The notes under the pieces were generated by a model, which saw only the letters and a program-made list of their open reading frames with translations, was not told the DNA's origin and did not search any database. Shown here in pieces: positions 21,851 through 33,987 of a DNA stretch of 64,000 bases (position 1 is its first letter; every line of letters starts with the position of its first letter). Made by a program: the position numbers and the translations under genes. The stretch covers positions 47,516,001 through 47,580,000 of the forward strand of contig NC_068926.1 in the NCBI RefSeq assembly GCF_023091745.1, in the 5' to 3' direction. The DNA is from Budorcas taxicolor (lineage: Eukaryota > Chordata > Mammalia > Artiodactyla > Bovidae).

Positions 21851-24059
21851 CATATCTTGGCAGTCACCTAAATATATAAGCAAGTATTAACAGATGTGAA
21901 AGAAATCGACAGGAGTACAATAATAAATACTAGAAGGGACTTTCACACCCCTTTTACATCAATGGATAGATTATCTTCCACTTTGAAGGACCCCCTGTGA
22001 TGGCATTGTGCCCACACAGATGCTCCAGACTGACCTCTCCTCTCCTGGTCCTTATCATATTGCATCCGCAGAGCTCCTGTTGCTATGTCAGATACATGTT
22101 CACAAGCACTGGAGTCAGGTGAGACTCTTGGGAGGAATATTCTTCCACCTACTACAGTTTTTAGAAAATTTGGTGACTTATTCCCAGACTTGTTTTAAGA
22201 TTTTTAATTTCTGGGCTAAATTCAATGGACCTTGTTTCCAAACAGGCACATGCTCTCATGTAGCTAACTAGTTAGTTAACTGTTGAGGGAGAGTCACTGT
22301 TAGCCTCACCAGCAGCCCCTGTTGCTCACTTGACTTCGGGAACCCTTTTTCTATGCAGCTGGGCAATCAGAACTCATCTCACTTTCCAGGTAACTGAGTG
22401 AGAATATTGCCCTGGGGGATCTCATTCTTCATGCTGTGTTCTTTTGATTCAGGGCCTGGCCCTTTCCCCAGATGCATTGTTTTCAGTCCATACAGATTTC
22501 ACGTTTTTACAGTTGCATTCAAATCACACTTGAGACTGCCAACCTGAAGCTGCTTAGGCTAGGGAAGTAATTCCGGAATCTTTCCGGGGCTGGCATCTTT
22601 CTGGTTACCTTGCTGTATCTGCCCTTTAAGAATTAGGAACTCTCACCTCTGGTAACTTGGATATTGCAATGTGATAAGTGAATGATCATCTTCTGCTTGG
22701 AAATATATCTGTTCTGTTCTTCAATTGAGGTTTTCAGTTTTTTTTCTGGGATGGTCATGATGACTTCCTACATATGCTATGCTCTGTGATTCTATTTCTT
22801 TGTTTGGTGCTGTGCTGGGTCTTTGTGGAACATCCCAGTGGTACCAATGCGAGCCGTTGCGGTAGAGTGCAGAGGTGGCTGGCAGGAGTGGGCCGAGTGA
22901 GACTGAGAATTTCATATCCTCACAGGCATGGGACCTGGAAGACACCCCCAGCCTCTTTTCTTCTTCCCTGTTAAAAGATAATTTTCAGAAAGAGATGAAG
23001 TCATGACTGTCTTATGGATATAAAACGAAGACGTTAAAATTTTTATGTAGCTCATTAATGAAATGGGGACACCCAGCAGATATGATAGGCTGATCCTAAG
23101 GAGAAGGCAGAGAAGCACAGGAGGAGTGTCAAAATTCACACCTGCAGACGCAAAGCTGACTTTTCCAGTAGTTGGGGAGGGGTGGTCCCGCTGCCAGAGA
23201 CAGCTGATGTGCATTCCTATAGACAAAACTTATTCTGAATTACTGTCTGTTATCTAGGGCCTTATAAAATAGTTCCCATAGCATCACACTCTGAAAATCT
23301 AGAATGGCGTGAGAAGTTTCCACGAAAGCACAGAGTTCTGTCTCTGCCCCCATTTCTACTCGATAAACTCTCCTCTGAGCAGCCTGTACCGCTGTTGGCA
23401 CTCTTGACTTTTCTCTGATTGCACGTCTGCGTTTGCTCGCCTGTGAAGCTCAGGCAGGAGTGAATGGCAGTGGTTGCTATTTTCTGTCGGCATTTAGTTT
23501 TCTTGCCCGGTTGTCCCCTCCTCCTTGCCCTCTTCCCTCTTCCCTCTTCCCTCTTCCCTCCCCCTCCTCCTTCTCCATCTCCTCTTATCTCCTCCTTCTC
23601 TTTCCTCTTGCCCTCTAGTTCCCTTGCTACCTCTTACCCTTTTTTCAGAGAATTTGGTATACTGATTAAAAATCTCAAATCCACTTGGCCCTCAGAAAAC
23701 AAGAGAGGGAGGAAAAAATTGTTTATGGGGTTTTTAATCCCTGAACTAATTAAATATTAATATAAACAAGTTTTTTTTTAAATTACGAGATGTGACACTC
23801 TACCAATTTTAATATAAGCACCTTAATGAAGCGCACTCTCTGCATACTGAGTGTGTGCATCCAGGCTGCTGGGGATGCTTACACACTCTCAGGTCAGAGG
23901 TTAGAGATGAAGTCAGTGCTCTGTATTCAGGCCTCGTCTTCTTCACTTAAGTGTATCTTAGTGGGCTTTCAGGGGGGTTCAACAGTGATGACCATCTCAG
24001 GGGAAAGTCTGGGGTTAATGAGTTGCTGACGCTGAGACCAAGAGATTGGCTTTGAGCTA
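21851..24059. other. Intronic sequence with few repeats
   Basis: Apart from L1-like words at 21870-21995 and the pyrimidine-rich array at 23510-23640, no repeat or exon was recognised. Open frames at 22008-22271 and 22912-23226 have no support. Confidence 0.45.
23510..23640. repeat. Pyrimidine-rich tract with a (CCCTCTT)4 array
   Basis: Almost all C and T on the + strand. At 23528-23555 CCCTCTT is repeated four times, then CCCTCCCCC to 23564. The - strand therefore has five or more GGG runs with loops of 1-4 bases, a G-quadruplex motif. Confidence 0.9.
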
Positions 24060-24560
24060 TTTGTCCATTATCCTTTCATTTATCCATTTGTTTAGTTTTT
24101 CATTCATGCATTTACTGAACATCCTTCTGTGTCCTGGTATTGTTCTGGGTCCTGAATCGGTAGCTATGAACAAGTCGTGTCAGATATCTGCCTCCAAGGT
24201 CCCAGCAAAGAAGGCTAGGTCTTCAGGTTTAATCAAGAAAATAAATAGAAAAGGCAATTTAAGATGGGAAGAAACTACGCAGGGCAGGAGGCAGGGACCA
24301 GATAGGCCATTTCAAGGCCTTTCTTGTGCTGAGACCTGTGCAAGGAGAAAGAGCTAGCCATGCAAAACAGATAGCATTTTAGGAAGAAGGGACCACTGCA
24401 AAGGCCCTGAGGCAGGAGTTAGCGCATTTGAAAAAGGGCACGAAGGGCAGTGTGCGTGGATGGATGTGGGCTGGGCAGTGGGGGAAGGTTACAGTGGAAG
24501 ACAGAGGTCACAGCTCTGTCATGCAAGACTTTGTACTTGGCCTTGCATATGGTATCTCAA
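24060..24560 (-). mobile_element. L2 LINE fragment
   Basis: Reverse-complement L2: a CATTCATGCATTTACTGAAC start, CAAGTCGTGTCAGATATCTG, and GCAAAGGCCCTGAGGCAGGA at 24398-24417, the complement of the L2 hallmark TCAGGGCCTTTG. Confidence 0.72.
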
Positions 24561-24637
24561 GGTATCTGCTTTGTTCAGCCTTATTCTCCTGCTGAATAGT
24601 TCTCAGATGAGTTCCCAAGTCAAGGATGCAGTGAGTA

Positions 24638-24805
24638 TATGGTTCTCAAAGTGTGGCCCCTGGATCAGGTGAATCCGCCTCACGTGTTAAAATAAAAATT
24701 CTTGGTTCCATCCCAGATCTACTCCTTCTGAATCAGAAGCTCTGTGGTGAAGCCCCACCACAGCAAGCCCTTCAAGTAATTCCCAATGGTGATCAGAGGG
24801 TGAGA
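24638..24805. mobile_element. MER20-like hAT remnant
   Basis: GGTTCTCAAAGTGTGGCCCC at the left and GGGTGAGAACC at the right are imperfect inverted ends; CTGAATCAGAAGCTCTG in the middle fits the family as I remember it. Confidence 0.6.
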
Positions 24806-24940
24806 ACCCTTGTATGCAATGGCAGCAAGAGGGTTTTGTTTCTCTGCTTGATTCTTTGCAGTCTTAAAAATTATGGTCAGAACTCACACACCTCCCCTTT
24901 CAGCCATATTTGCACGATATAGTCATCATAGTTTTTATTG

Positions 24941-25497
24941 TTTTCAGTCAGTTGTGTCTGACTCTCTGCAACCCCATGGACTGTAGCACAGCAGGCTTCC
25001 CTGTCCTTCACTGTCTCCCAGAATTTGTTTAAACTCATGGCCATTGAGTCAGTGATGTCATCCAACCATCTCATCCTCTGTTGCCTCTTCTCCTCTTGCC
25101 CTCAATCTTTCCCAGCATCAGGATCTTTTCCAGTGAGTTGGCTCCTTGCATCACGTGGTCAAAATATTGGAGCTTCAGCATCAGCATCAGTCCTTCCAAT
25201 GAATATTCAGGCTTGATTTCTTTCAGCATCGACTGGTTTGATCTCCTTGCTGTCCAAGGGACTCTCAAGAGTCTTCTCCAGCACCACAGTTCAAAAGCAT
25301 AAATTCTTCATCTCTCAGTCTCCATGGTCGAACTCTCACATCCATATACAACTGCTGGAAAAACTGTATCCTTGACTATACGGACTTTTGTTGGCAAAGT
25401 GATGACTCTGCTTTTCAATATGCTGTCTAGGTTTGTCATATCTCTTATTCCAAGAGGGAACTGTCTTTTAATTTCATGGCTTACAGTAGCTGAGGAA
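24941..25497 (-). mobile_element. BovB LINE 3' part, 5'-truncated
   Basis: From TTTTCAGTCAGTTGTGTCTG to TTAATTTCATGGCTTACAG. The - strand frame at 25308-25556 still shows scattered RT-linked words (LPTKVRIVKDTVFPAVVYG) but other parts are shifted or stopped. Confidence 0.92.
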
Positions 25498-25742
25498 TTT
25501 GTATGCAAAAGTTCAAGTGAAACCTGCCTGGTGAAGATGGGACCAAACCTTCTCATCTAATTGTCTAGGATGCCTGGCTAGTTACATTTTTCAAAATTAC
25601 GTTGGATTTATCATTCCCCCTTCTTCCTAAAAGAGCTTTTACACACATTATTTAAAGTAATCTTGCAATTTCTTAATTAGAAAAAATTCTCTGAGATAAG
25701 AGCGACCTCCATCTGAACAAACACAAAAAATTCTTTTGCAGA

Positions 25743-26065
25743 GAACTTCCCTGGTGGTCCAGTGGTTAAGCATTCACCTGCCCATGAAGGTGACACGGGT
25801 TCGAGCCCTGGTCTGGGAAGATTCTACCTGCCATGGGGCAACTAAGCCCATGCGCCACAACTACTGAGCCCTTGCCCTAGAGCCTGTGCTCTGCAACGAG
25901 AGAAACCACCGTGATGAGAAACCCACATGCCACAACCAGAGAGCAGCCCCCCTGTGCCACAACTATAGAAAAGCCTGCATGCAGCAACCACAGCACAGCC
26001 AAAAATAAATTTTGAATTTTTTAAAAAACAGGGTGCTTTAAAGGGGACCCAGTTATGACTATTTT
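25743..26065 (+). mobile_element. CHR-type SINE with extra 3' segment
   Basis: SINE head (GAACTTCCCTGGTGGTCCAG) to its end CAGCCAAAAATAAATTTTG near 26010. The flanking repeat AAAAAATTCTTTTGCAGA (25725-25742) and AAAAAATTCTTCTGCAGA (26066-26083) matches at 17 of 18 bases. The second copy lies about 35 bases beyond the SINE's A-rich end, so the insertion seems to include non-SINE sequence. Confidence 0.85.
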
Positions 26066-26164
26066 AAAAAATTCTTCTGCAGATGGATTTTTACATGTTT
26101 GCAGTCATCCATGCATGTTTACACATTATATAGGAGAACCGTTTTACCAAAATTGGCTAGAATA

Positions 26165-26350
26165 GTTCTTCTCAAACTGTAGCATTTCACAGAATCCCTT
26201 GGGAGATTGTGAAAGCAAAGATTACTGAGTCCCAGCTAGAGTGTCTGGATCAGTGCGGCTGCAGCAGAACCGAGAATTTGCATCTCCAACAAATTCTTAG
26301 GTGATGCTGATGCTGCCAGTACCACCAGGACTACACGTGGAGTTCAAAAA
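26165..26350. mobile_element. MER20-like hAT remnant
   Basis: CTTCTCAAACTGTAGCATTT, GAGAATTTGCATCTCCAACA and AGGTGATGCTGATGCTGCCA follow the remembered order. Confidence 0.65.
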
Positions 26351-26527
26351 GCTGTGATTCTGTCTTAAAGAAAGGATTAGATTCAGCTGTGAATAACAAG
26401 CTGCAATATAACAGTGGCTGAAACAAACTAGAAATTTATTCTTAGTTGCATAAACGTACCAGCTAATGTGGTGGTTCTCGGGTCGTCTGGAAACTGTACC
26501 TTCGCTGTCTTGTCTTTCTAACATGCT

Positions 26528-26790
26528 GCTGCTGCCGCTGCTAAGTCGCTTCAGTCGTGTCCGACTCTGTGCGACCCCATAGACGGCAGCCCAGCAGGCT
26601 CCTCTGTCCCTGGGATTCTCCAGGCAAGAACACTGGAGTGGGATGCCATTTCCTTCTCCAATGTGTGAAAGTGAAAAGTGAAAGTAGAGTCGCTCAGTCT
26701 TTCCCAACTCTTAACGACCCCATGGACTGCAGCCTGCCAGGCTCCTCCGTCCATGGGATTTGTACTGGAGTGGGGTGCCATTGCGTTCTC
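26528..26790 (-). mobile_element. BovA2 SINE
   Basis: Begins with the complement of the AGC tail (GCTGCTGCCGCTGCTAAGTC), then two BovA monomers joined by GTGTGAAAGTGAAAAGTGAA. A 12-bp flank repeat with one mismatch (TTCTAACATGCT at 26516-26527, TTCTGACATGCT at 26791-26802) is its target duplication. Confidence 0.94.
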
Positions 26791-26802
26791 TTCTGACATG
26801 CT

Positions 26803-27215
26803 ATTCCTCCTCAGTATTGCACGCACCACTGTTTGTTTATCCATTAACCTATTGAAGGACATCTCGGTTACTTCCAAGTTTGGTAGTTATGAGTAAAGCT
26901 GCTGTTAATATTCCCATATAGGCTTTTGTGTGGACATAAATTTTCCACTCCTTTCAGTAAATATCAAGGAGCATGATTGCTGGATGGTATAGAAAAAGCA
27001 TGTTTAGTTTTACAAGAATTGACAAACTTGCCTTTGAAAGTGGCTGTACCATTTTGCATTCCCACCGACACTCAATGAGGGTTCCTGTTGCTCCACATCC
27101 TCGCCAGCATTTGATGTCATCAGTGTTTTGGATTCTGGCTATTTTATGAGGTGTGTAGTGGTTATATAGATGTTTTGTTGGATATTTAGTTTGCTCCTTT
27201 TTAAAAAAAAAAACT
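26803..27215 (-). mobile_element. Old L1 ORF2/3' UTR fragment
   Basis: GTGGCTGTACCATTTTGCAT and CCCACCGACACTCAATGAGG at 27041-27080, with ATTGCTGGATGGTA upstream, are the usual antisense L1 words. The BovA2 copy inserted at its left end. Confidence 0.75.
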
Positions 27216-27670
27216 TTAAACCTGATGTGCACTGAATTTTCTTTCAATATAAAAAATTCTGAGCATTTCTTCATTTCTTCATGTCTAGGAATAGATTCCA
27301 AGGTGTGCACTGAATGGGGCAGAGAGAAAGGGAACTCCAAACTTCTCTTAGATATTGTCTAGTTCTCTTCCCGAAATATGACACTTGTTATGTTTCCACT
27401 CAAATTTTTTATGAGAGCATAGCGATGACTAAACTCCAGGAAGCATTGTTCGTTGTGATTTTAAAAACTCTTCATCAAGTCTGTAAGGAAAGATACATTG
27501 TATTGAGCAGGACATGGATTTTATCTCTACTTTCAGAATCTGGCAATAACAGATCCTGGTCTCCTTCTCCTTCACCCATCTAATTGGGTCTTCTACACTC
27601 ACTTTGTTTGGAAGGTCATTGCAATTGTGTCTTCGTTCCTGTGGATGGTCAGCGAGCTTGTTATGGCCTA

Positions 27671-27681
27671 ATATATATACA

Positions 27682-27750
<69 letters not shown>

Positions 27751-27752
27751 GT
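27671..27752. repeat. Compound microsatellite (AC)n(AT)n
   Basis: An AT/AC-rich lead-in, then roughly 18 AC units to about 27727 and about 12 AT units to 27750. Open frames across it (THTHTH or CVCVCV residues) are artefacts. Confidence 0.97.
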
Positions 27753-28011
27753 CACTGGCATGCATATATAGGTACCTGGCATACATATGTACAGTTTCCT
27801 AAATTGTAAAACTGGAGTGGTGGTTCTCTAATGGGAATGATCTTTCTTCCCAATTAGGGTTGCCAGACATAGCAAATAAGAATACAGGGTGTCCAGCTAA
27901 ATTTGATTTTCAAATAAACATTGAATGGTCCATAAAATGTTTGGGAGTGACTTACACTAAGAGTACTCATTATTATTCTGAAATTCAAATTTAAATGGGT
28001 GTCTTGTATTT

Positions 28012-28221
28012 GTTGAGTTCCCTGGTGGCTCAGAGGATAAAGCGTGTGCCTGCCATGCGGGAGACCTGGGTTTGATCCCTAGGTTGGGAAGATCCCCTGG
28101 AGAAGGAAATGGCAACCCACTCCAGAATTCTTGCCTGGATAATCCCATGGACAGAGGAGCTTGGCGGGCTACAGTCCATGGGGTCACAAAGAGTCGGACA
28201 CGACTGAGCGAGTTCACTTCA
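28012..28221 (+). mobile_element. Bov-tA SINE
   Basis: Complete copy from TTGAGTTCCCTGGTGGCTCA to GAGCGAGTTCACTTCA. The 9-bp target duplication CTTGTATTT lies at 28003-28011 and 28222-28230. Confidence 0.94.
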
Positions 28222-28255
28222 CTTGTATTTATCAGGCAGCTTTACCCTGAGGTGC

Positions 28256-28420
28256 ATTTGTGACTGTCTGGAGACATTTGTGGTTGTCATAGCTGGACAG
28301 GGGAGTTCTGGCATCTAGTTGAGGTCAAGGATGCTGATAAATATTCAACAATGTACCATCTGCAGAAAGACTTATCCTCAGTAGTGCTGGAGTGGAAAGA
28401 CTTTGGTTAAGACTGTCTGA
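28256..28420 (+). mobile_element. MER5A-like hAT remnant
   Basis: CTGGAGACATTTGTGGTTGT, CTGGCATCTAGTTGAGGTCA and GGATGCTGATAAATATTCAA match MER5A in the same order as the copy at 129-291. Confidence 0.75.
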
Positions 28421-28534
28421 ATTTCTGTTTAATTTCCTGGCTTTTGCAGTTAGCTAGTGAAATGTAAAGGCTGACAGGGACTAAATATGATTAATGTATG
28501 TGGGAATGTATAACTCTCCTTACAGCCGTCCTGT

Positions 28535-28790
28535 CTCAGGTTACAGACCTACTTGACTGGCCATGCTTCCATCTGTGTACCCTGGTTTATTTTTCTTCAT
28601 GGCACTTACTGCTGCATGAAATTACATTACGTGGGTTTATTTCTTTACTTGTGTTTTAATCTGCCCTCCTCACTAAGATGTGAGCATCCTGAGGATAGGG
28701 ATATTACTCTTTCTATTCAATTCCATTTCTCCAGCACCTTGGACAGCGCCTGACACATCTATTCGTAATATGAATAAAGGCAGAGAGGTA
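28535..28790 (+). mobile_element. L2 LINE 3' end
   Basis: TTTATTTTTCTTCATGGCAC, TAAGATGTGAGCATCCTGAG, then CACCTTGGACAGCGCCTGAC, the standard L2 terminal order. Confidence 0.75.
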
Positions 28791-29104
28791 TCTTGCTTTT
28801 AAAAGAACTCTACAGATGCCAAACATATTTCTCATAACAAATTATTCTTTAAGCTAGAGTGCTTCTCACACTTAAATCTACACTTAAATCGGTTGCATTT
28901 GCCACCAGCTACATTCTTTAGTTGTCACATTCCTTGGGGAAGCTGCAATCAGATACCAGCTTCCTGAATCATTCAAAGTATGAAAAAAAATGTGCTTGAG
29001 AAATGAAGACAAGTTCCCTTCTGAAATATCAGAAGCGACAAACTCAATGTTTTAGAAACAAATTAAGAGCCATGTGTATAAAGTAAATGTGCTCATCCCA
29101 AGGA

Positions 29105-29168
29105 GAAAAGAGAAGGTGAGTCTAGAAGGGACTGGATCTAGAAGGGACAAGTTTGAAGGGACTGGAAT
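29105..29168. repeat. Imperfect short tandem repeat of a GAAGGGAC unit
   Basis: TCTAGAAGGGACTGGA is followed by TCTAGAAGGGACAAG and TTTGAAGGGACTGGA, three related units of 15-16 bases. Confidence 0.8.
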
Positions 29169-29993
29169 AAGGCAAGATGAAGAAGCAAGATCTTTTATTG
29201 TAATAGCAAAATATGCATAAATATCTCTGGGCATAATTCCCAGAGATTGAAATTTTCCTTCAATGAAGTCTGTTTTCCCATATGAAGTTAAAAAAATGGT
29301 TAATTGTCCATTTTGGTTAATTTTTAGAGAGGATAATTTAATCTAGAAAAGTATGTTAGTTCCAGATTTATAAAATTCTCCTCTGTGTTATTCTAAAGAT
29401 CTGGGGCATCATGAAAGTTTTTAGAGAGTAATTGACTGATATCAGAGTTAATGTTTTGTGTCAAAATTTCAACAATTATAAATTTGAAAAATGGAAAAAA
29501 AAGCTATTTTGGCAATGCAGTTCCATGTTTTATATTTAAATATATTTGATATCATTAAAAAATAAAGTAAATGTGTTTGTTCATCTGCATAGCTGGACCT
29601 TTCTCCTATACTTCACGTATGGTGTCCTTGGAGTGGGGGGAGGGATATCATGCTTTTTCAAGGTCTTCAAAAAATGTCCTTCTATTGACACAAATCCCAA
29701 TGGACAACCTGTGTCTTTTTCCTGGAGCTAACATTTTCTCAATTAAAGACGACATGACAAGTCCCCCAACTATGTCCAGCTCTGTGCTGGGTCCTGGGGG
29801 CATGACAGTTGTCATGTTCCAATTTGTGCTACAGCAGCATGTCCTGTAAGGCCTGGGCCTGAAAGTCAAGCAGCCGCTGTAGACCAGTCACCAAGAAGTA
29901 CCTACTTTCACATCAATCTCAGCGTTAACAATTATGACTCTTGGACTTAATGTGTGAGTTATATTTTTCCAATATTCATTAAGATATGCATGG

Positions 29994-30347
29994 GGTTTCC
30001 CCAGTGGCTCAGTGGTGAAGAATCCACCTGCCTGTGCAGAAGACACAGGTTCTATCCCTGATCGGGCAAGATCCCACATGCTGTGGAGCAACTAAGCTTG
30101 AGTGCCACAACTATTAAGCCTCTGCTGTAGAACCTGGGAACCTCAGCTGCTGAGCCCACATGCAGCAACTACTGAAGCGTGTGCACCTAGAGCCTGTGGT
30201 CCGCACCAAGAGAAGCCACTTCAATGAGAAGCCTATGGACTGTAACTAGAGTAGCCCCCACACACCACAACTAGAGAAAAACCTCACCCAATTATGAAAA
30301 TCCTGTATAGCCAAAAATAAATAAAATTATTTTTTTTTAAAAGAGAG
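29994..30347 (+). mobile_element. CHR-type SINE
   Basis: GGTTTCCCCAGTGGCTCAGT head, repeated CACAACTA body units and the AGCCAAAAATAAATAAAATT end. An 8-bp duplication, ATGCATGG, lies at 29986-29993 and 30348-30355. Confidence 0.9.
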
Positions 30348-30519
30348 ATGCATGGCCAGTTACAAATTTTAAAAATGTTTTTCTGTGTACCACTGTGAAT
30401 TAATTAATCATGATGTCACTGATACTCAAGCCATATTCTGGGAAAAGCCTGATTGAATCTGGAAAGATGAACCCAGCAGATCTGGGCGCCTGAATGAATC
30501 CTCGAGGGCTGCATTGCTT

Positions 30520-30730
30520 TGTGGTAAAGGAGTCAAGACTGCTGTATTAGAATTCTGTCTCTGTCACTTACCACCTGTGTGACTTAAGGCAAGTCCCTTA
30601 ACCTCTCTGAGCCTGTTTCCTCACTGTGATGTGAGGATGATAAAACGCACCTAATGCATGGGGTTGTTGGGAGTATTACGTTCATTTGTCATTCTAGAGC
30701 GTGGAAAACAGTGTCCAGAATGAAGTAAGT
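30520..30730 (+). mobile_element. MIR SINE
   Basis: AATTCTGTCTCTGTCACTTA, CCACCTGTGTGACTTAAGGC and AACCTCTCTGAGCCTGTTTC are the MIR core in sense order, followed by GGGGTTGTTGGGAGTATTA. Confidence 0.85.
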
Positions 30731-31431
30731 GTAATCATTAAAGAAATAATTTCATAACTTAACTGTGATACAAAGCAGTTTGCTACCTACCCAAGGAGAA
30801 GCACAGAATCAAAGTATTGCATAGATGTGGAGATACCATTTGACCGGGGTTCCTAGGGAGGGTTTCTTAGACCTGGAGGCCCTATTATGTGGAATTCTAG
30901 AGCAGATGAGCATTTATCTGCTAGAGATTTGCTTTGGGGGAGAGGGCATGGCAGCCTGGAGGGTGGGAGCAGCAGAGGAGGGAAACTAGGATTGCATTTG
31001 ATGAATGACCAGCAGTTCGGCCTGGTTGGGGCATAGGTTTGATGTGGCAGACAGCAAGATCCTGAGGCTGGGAAGCGAGAATCGAAACCCAGAGATTTTG
31101 AATGAGCTACTAAATTTCACATGGAAGTCGTTGAAGAGTTAAGGACATCTTTTTCAATGATAACAGAAAGCGTGACAGGGCCACGGTAGACTGTGAGGAA
31201 TTCAAACCCGGGCAGCAGACCAGCAGGGTACATGTTGGTCTGTGGTGCAAGGGAAGGAGACACCTGTTTGGAGGGTTTCCAATGTCCATGGTGTAAACAC
31301 TCTCAGCATGGGCAGTTGGCTCCTTAAGTTCCTGGACATGGAGCTGGAAGGCGATGCACAGAATCAGCTCTTGTGAGATCTGCCAGATCCAGCACACCAT
31401 TGACTAGACCTACCTCCTCTAGTCCCCCAGG
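30731..31431. other. Intronic sequence, nothing recognised
   Basis: No exon or named repeat. A 96-codon - strand frame at 31110-31400 has no supporting evidence. Confidence 0.45.
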
Positions 31432-31530
31432 CACCGACTAGCTGTGTGACCCTGGTCAGGGGGTCAATCCCTTTGACTCTCAGTCTCCTTATCTACAAAA
31501 GGAGGAAAATAGTATAAAACAACATAATGA
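31432..31530 (+). mobile_element. MIR SINE fragment
   Basis: TAGCTGTGTGACCCTGGTCA followed by CTCAGTCTCCTTATCTACAA and AATAGTATAAAA matches the MIR core. Confidence 0.65.
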
Positions 31531-32052
31531 CATTTGCAGTTATAAAAAGAGAAAGGCAGTGAGGTCAGAAGTATAAAATTTTTCCCCAGGGTAGTGTTGT
31601 CCCAGCAATTGTCCCAGAGGACAATCGTCTCCCTGCCTTTAAAGCTCCCTGCCTCCATGCCTGAACTCACAGCCCTTCCTTCATCCTCAAAGCCACCAAG
31701 AAACATTTCCTTCTTCTTTGACCTCCTGACATTCTCTTATTAACACCCCTGTGATAACATTGGTTCTACTGGACGAACCAAAATCATCTCCCCATCTCAT
31801 AATGTTTAACTGGATCACAACCGCAAAGTCCCTTTTCCTATGAAGGTCCCATATTCTCAGATTCTTGGGGTCAGGTCGTGGATATCTTTGGAGGGAGGTA
31901 TTTTTTAGCCCATGACAGTAACCAGAGACAGCTGTGTGTGCACGCGCGTAGGTGTTTGAGGAGCGGTTTACAATCATTGCCATAAATACAAACATGTCTA
32001 TGAGCATATGTATAATAGTGTCTATATATTGTACATTAATATGTATAGACAA

Positions 32053-32246
32053 GGGCTTCCCTGGTGGCTCAGATGGTAAAGAATCTGCCTGTAATGCAGG
32101 AGATCCGGTTTTGATTCCTGGGTTGGGAAGACCCCCTGGAGAAGGGAATGGCAACTCACTCCAGTATTCTTGCCTGGAGAATGCCATTTACAGAGAAGCT
32201 TGGAGGGCTACAGTCCATGACTTGACTGAGTGACTTTCAGTTTCAC
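32053..32246 (+). mobile_element. Bov-tA SINE
   Basis: From GGGCTTCCCTGGTGGCTCAG to GAGTGACTTTCAGTTTCAC. The 10-bp duplication GTATAGACAA lies at 32043-32052 and 32247-32256. Confidence 0.94.
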
Positions 32247-32256
32247 GTATAGACAA

Positions 32257-33329
32257 ACGAGCAGAGAGATAAAATCGAAGAGGCTTTAGAGTCAAGGACC
32301 AGTTTTGCTTGTTTATTTTTGAAGTTTGAGTATACCATGCTTTTAAACTGAGGCAAGCTATCCAGTTGAGAGGCAGAAATAGAAGATGTGAAAGCTTGAG
32401 AGGGAAAAGTGGACTGTAAAGTCTGGTTTTTGAAGGAGAAGGAGATGCTGATAATCACAGACAAAGACAGGTAACAAATTCTAAGCTGCTGGCAGATTCT
32501 CTGGAGGAAAGAGGAGAGAGTTCCCTTCTGCTGGATTCTGAAGTGTAAGTCATCAGCTGAACATGTCTTGGGGTTCAGTGGGATGATATGATTTTGACTG
32601 TTGATTATTCATCTCCGTGTAGGGCAGCCCTGGTACTCAGGAGTAGGAAGGAACCAAGTGGGTGAGCTGAGCCAATCTGGAAGTTAGATTTGGGTTTTTG
32701 TGTTAAATACTCTCTAATCCAAGTTCTCAGAGGGCACACCTCTCATCTCAGTCTGGGGCCTTTAGGAACTTAGTGAAATTCAGGGTGTCTAGTGTGTCCC
32801 AGCTCTCAGTAAAGCCATCTATCTGCTTTCTGTCTGCTCTCTGACATATTCATCTGTGACCCAGTATAAGGGCACAGGAAACAGGAAGTGCCCAAGGTTT
32901 GCCCAAAACCACAGTGATGGTGGGGTCTGCTATGTAATTAGGTCTTGTCATTCTAAGCACGCTGAGACCCTTCTGGTCCAAGAAGAGACCTTCTTTCACT
33001 CTTGGGGAATGCTATCCAATTCAGATTAAGTTGGACATTGTTTGTGATTTAGGGGTTTTGGAATGCATTCTTATTTTTCTTATATTGGAGAAGGAAAATT
33101 TTCTATCCTTCATGTAAGATTTTGTTGTTATTTTCACTGACTTTTAAGAGATAGGATTGGAGTGGAGCTAATATTCCTTCAGTTTGATTTATTAAACTGA
33201 AATTCCAAAATATTTTCCCATAGTAATAAGGTTATGAATCTCTTCAAATTTGTATATTTTCTCCTTGATCATTAGTCAAGTTGAATGCATATTTTTTCCT
33301 TGGCAATAAAGAACTTCTTTAGCATTTTC
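32257..33329. other. Intronic sequence, nothing recognised
   Basis: No exon, RNA gene or clear repeat family was seen. Confidence 0.45.
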
Positions 33330-33985
33330 CAATCACTAGACAGAAAAAAATAAAGGTGTATAAGAATAAATCCAGTGAAGGAGAAGAAATGGAAAAAACA
33401 ACCCACACAGTATTGTGGGATATTTAAACATAAAATAAGATAGCAGCAATAAATCCAAACAAATCAATCAAGTAAAGGCTTACAATCAAAATCTATTTAG
33501 ACATCAACACTAAAGAAAAATACACAGATCACTGAAAATAAAAGTAGGCAAAATGTTGCATTAAGAAAATGTTTACAAGAATCAGAGAAATCTGAGATGG
33601 ATGGCTGTATTAATTTCAGGAAAAAAAATATGTTCAAAGCCAAAAACACTAAGAAGGACCAAAGAAAAGTTTTTATTATTGGCAACAGGAGACATAATAC
33701 ACAAGAATTTATCGTGATCCTGATTCCTTAGGTAGTGTCTAAAATATTGAGGACAGGTATGATCTTGTGTTTTTGAAGTATAAGAACCTAACCATTTCAG
33801 AATCCTTGGGAAATAATTTAACATACCTTTCTCAGACATTGACAAATATAGCAGACAAAACTAAGAGATTCTGTAGTAAAATTGAGAGTACAGTTACTAA
33901 AAGACCACAATATGGGACCAATTCATCCCATCCGATATCTTTAGAACTTATCAGTATCTCTGGCCCATTGATATTGTATATTTGC
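33330..33985 (+). mobile_element. Probable old L1 fragment
   Basis: A-rich on the + strand, with L1-like words (TAATTTCAGGAAAAAAAATA, GGAGACATAATACACAAG, ATAGCAGACAAAAC). The match is loose and the element is riddled with stops. The BovB copy starts at its right edge. Confidence 0.45.
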
Positions 33986-33987
33986 TT

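Noticed and set aside
23433..23760. Open frames with Pro/Ser/Leu-rich products
   Set aside because: They are translations of the pyrimidine-rich tract, which has no stop codons in two frames.
27429..27802. Open frames with alternating Thr/His or Cys/Val residues
   Set aside because: They read through the AC/AT microsatellite.
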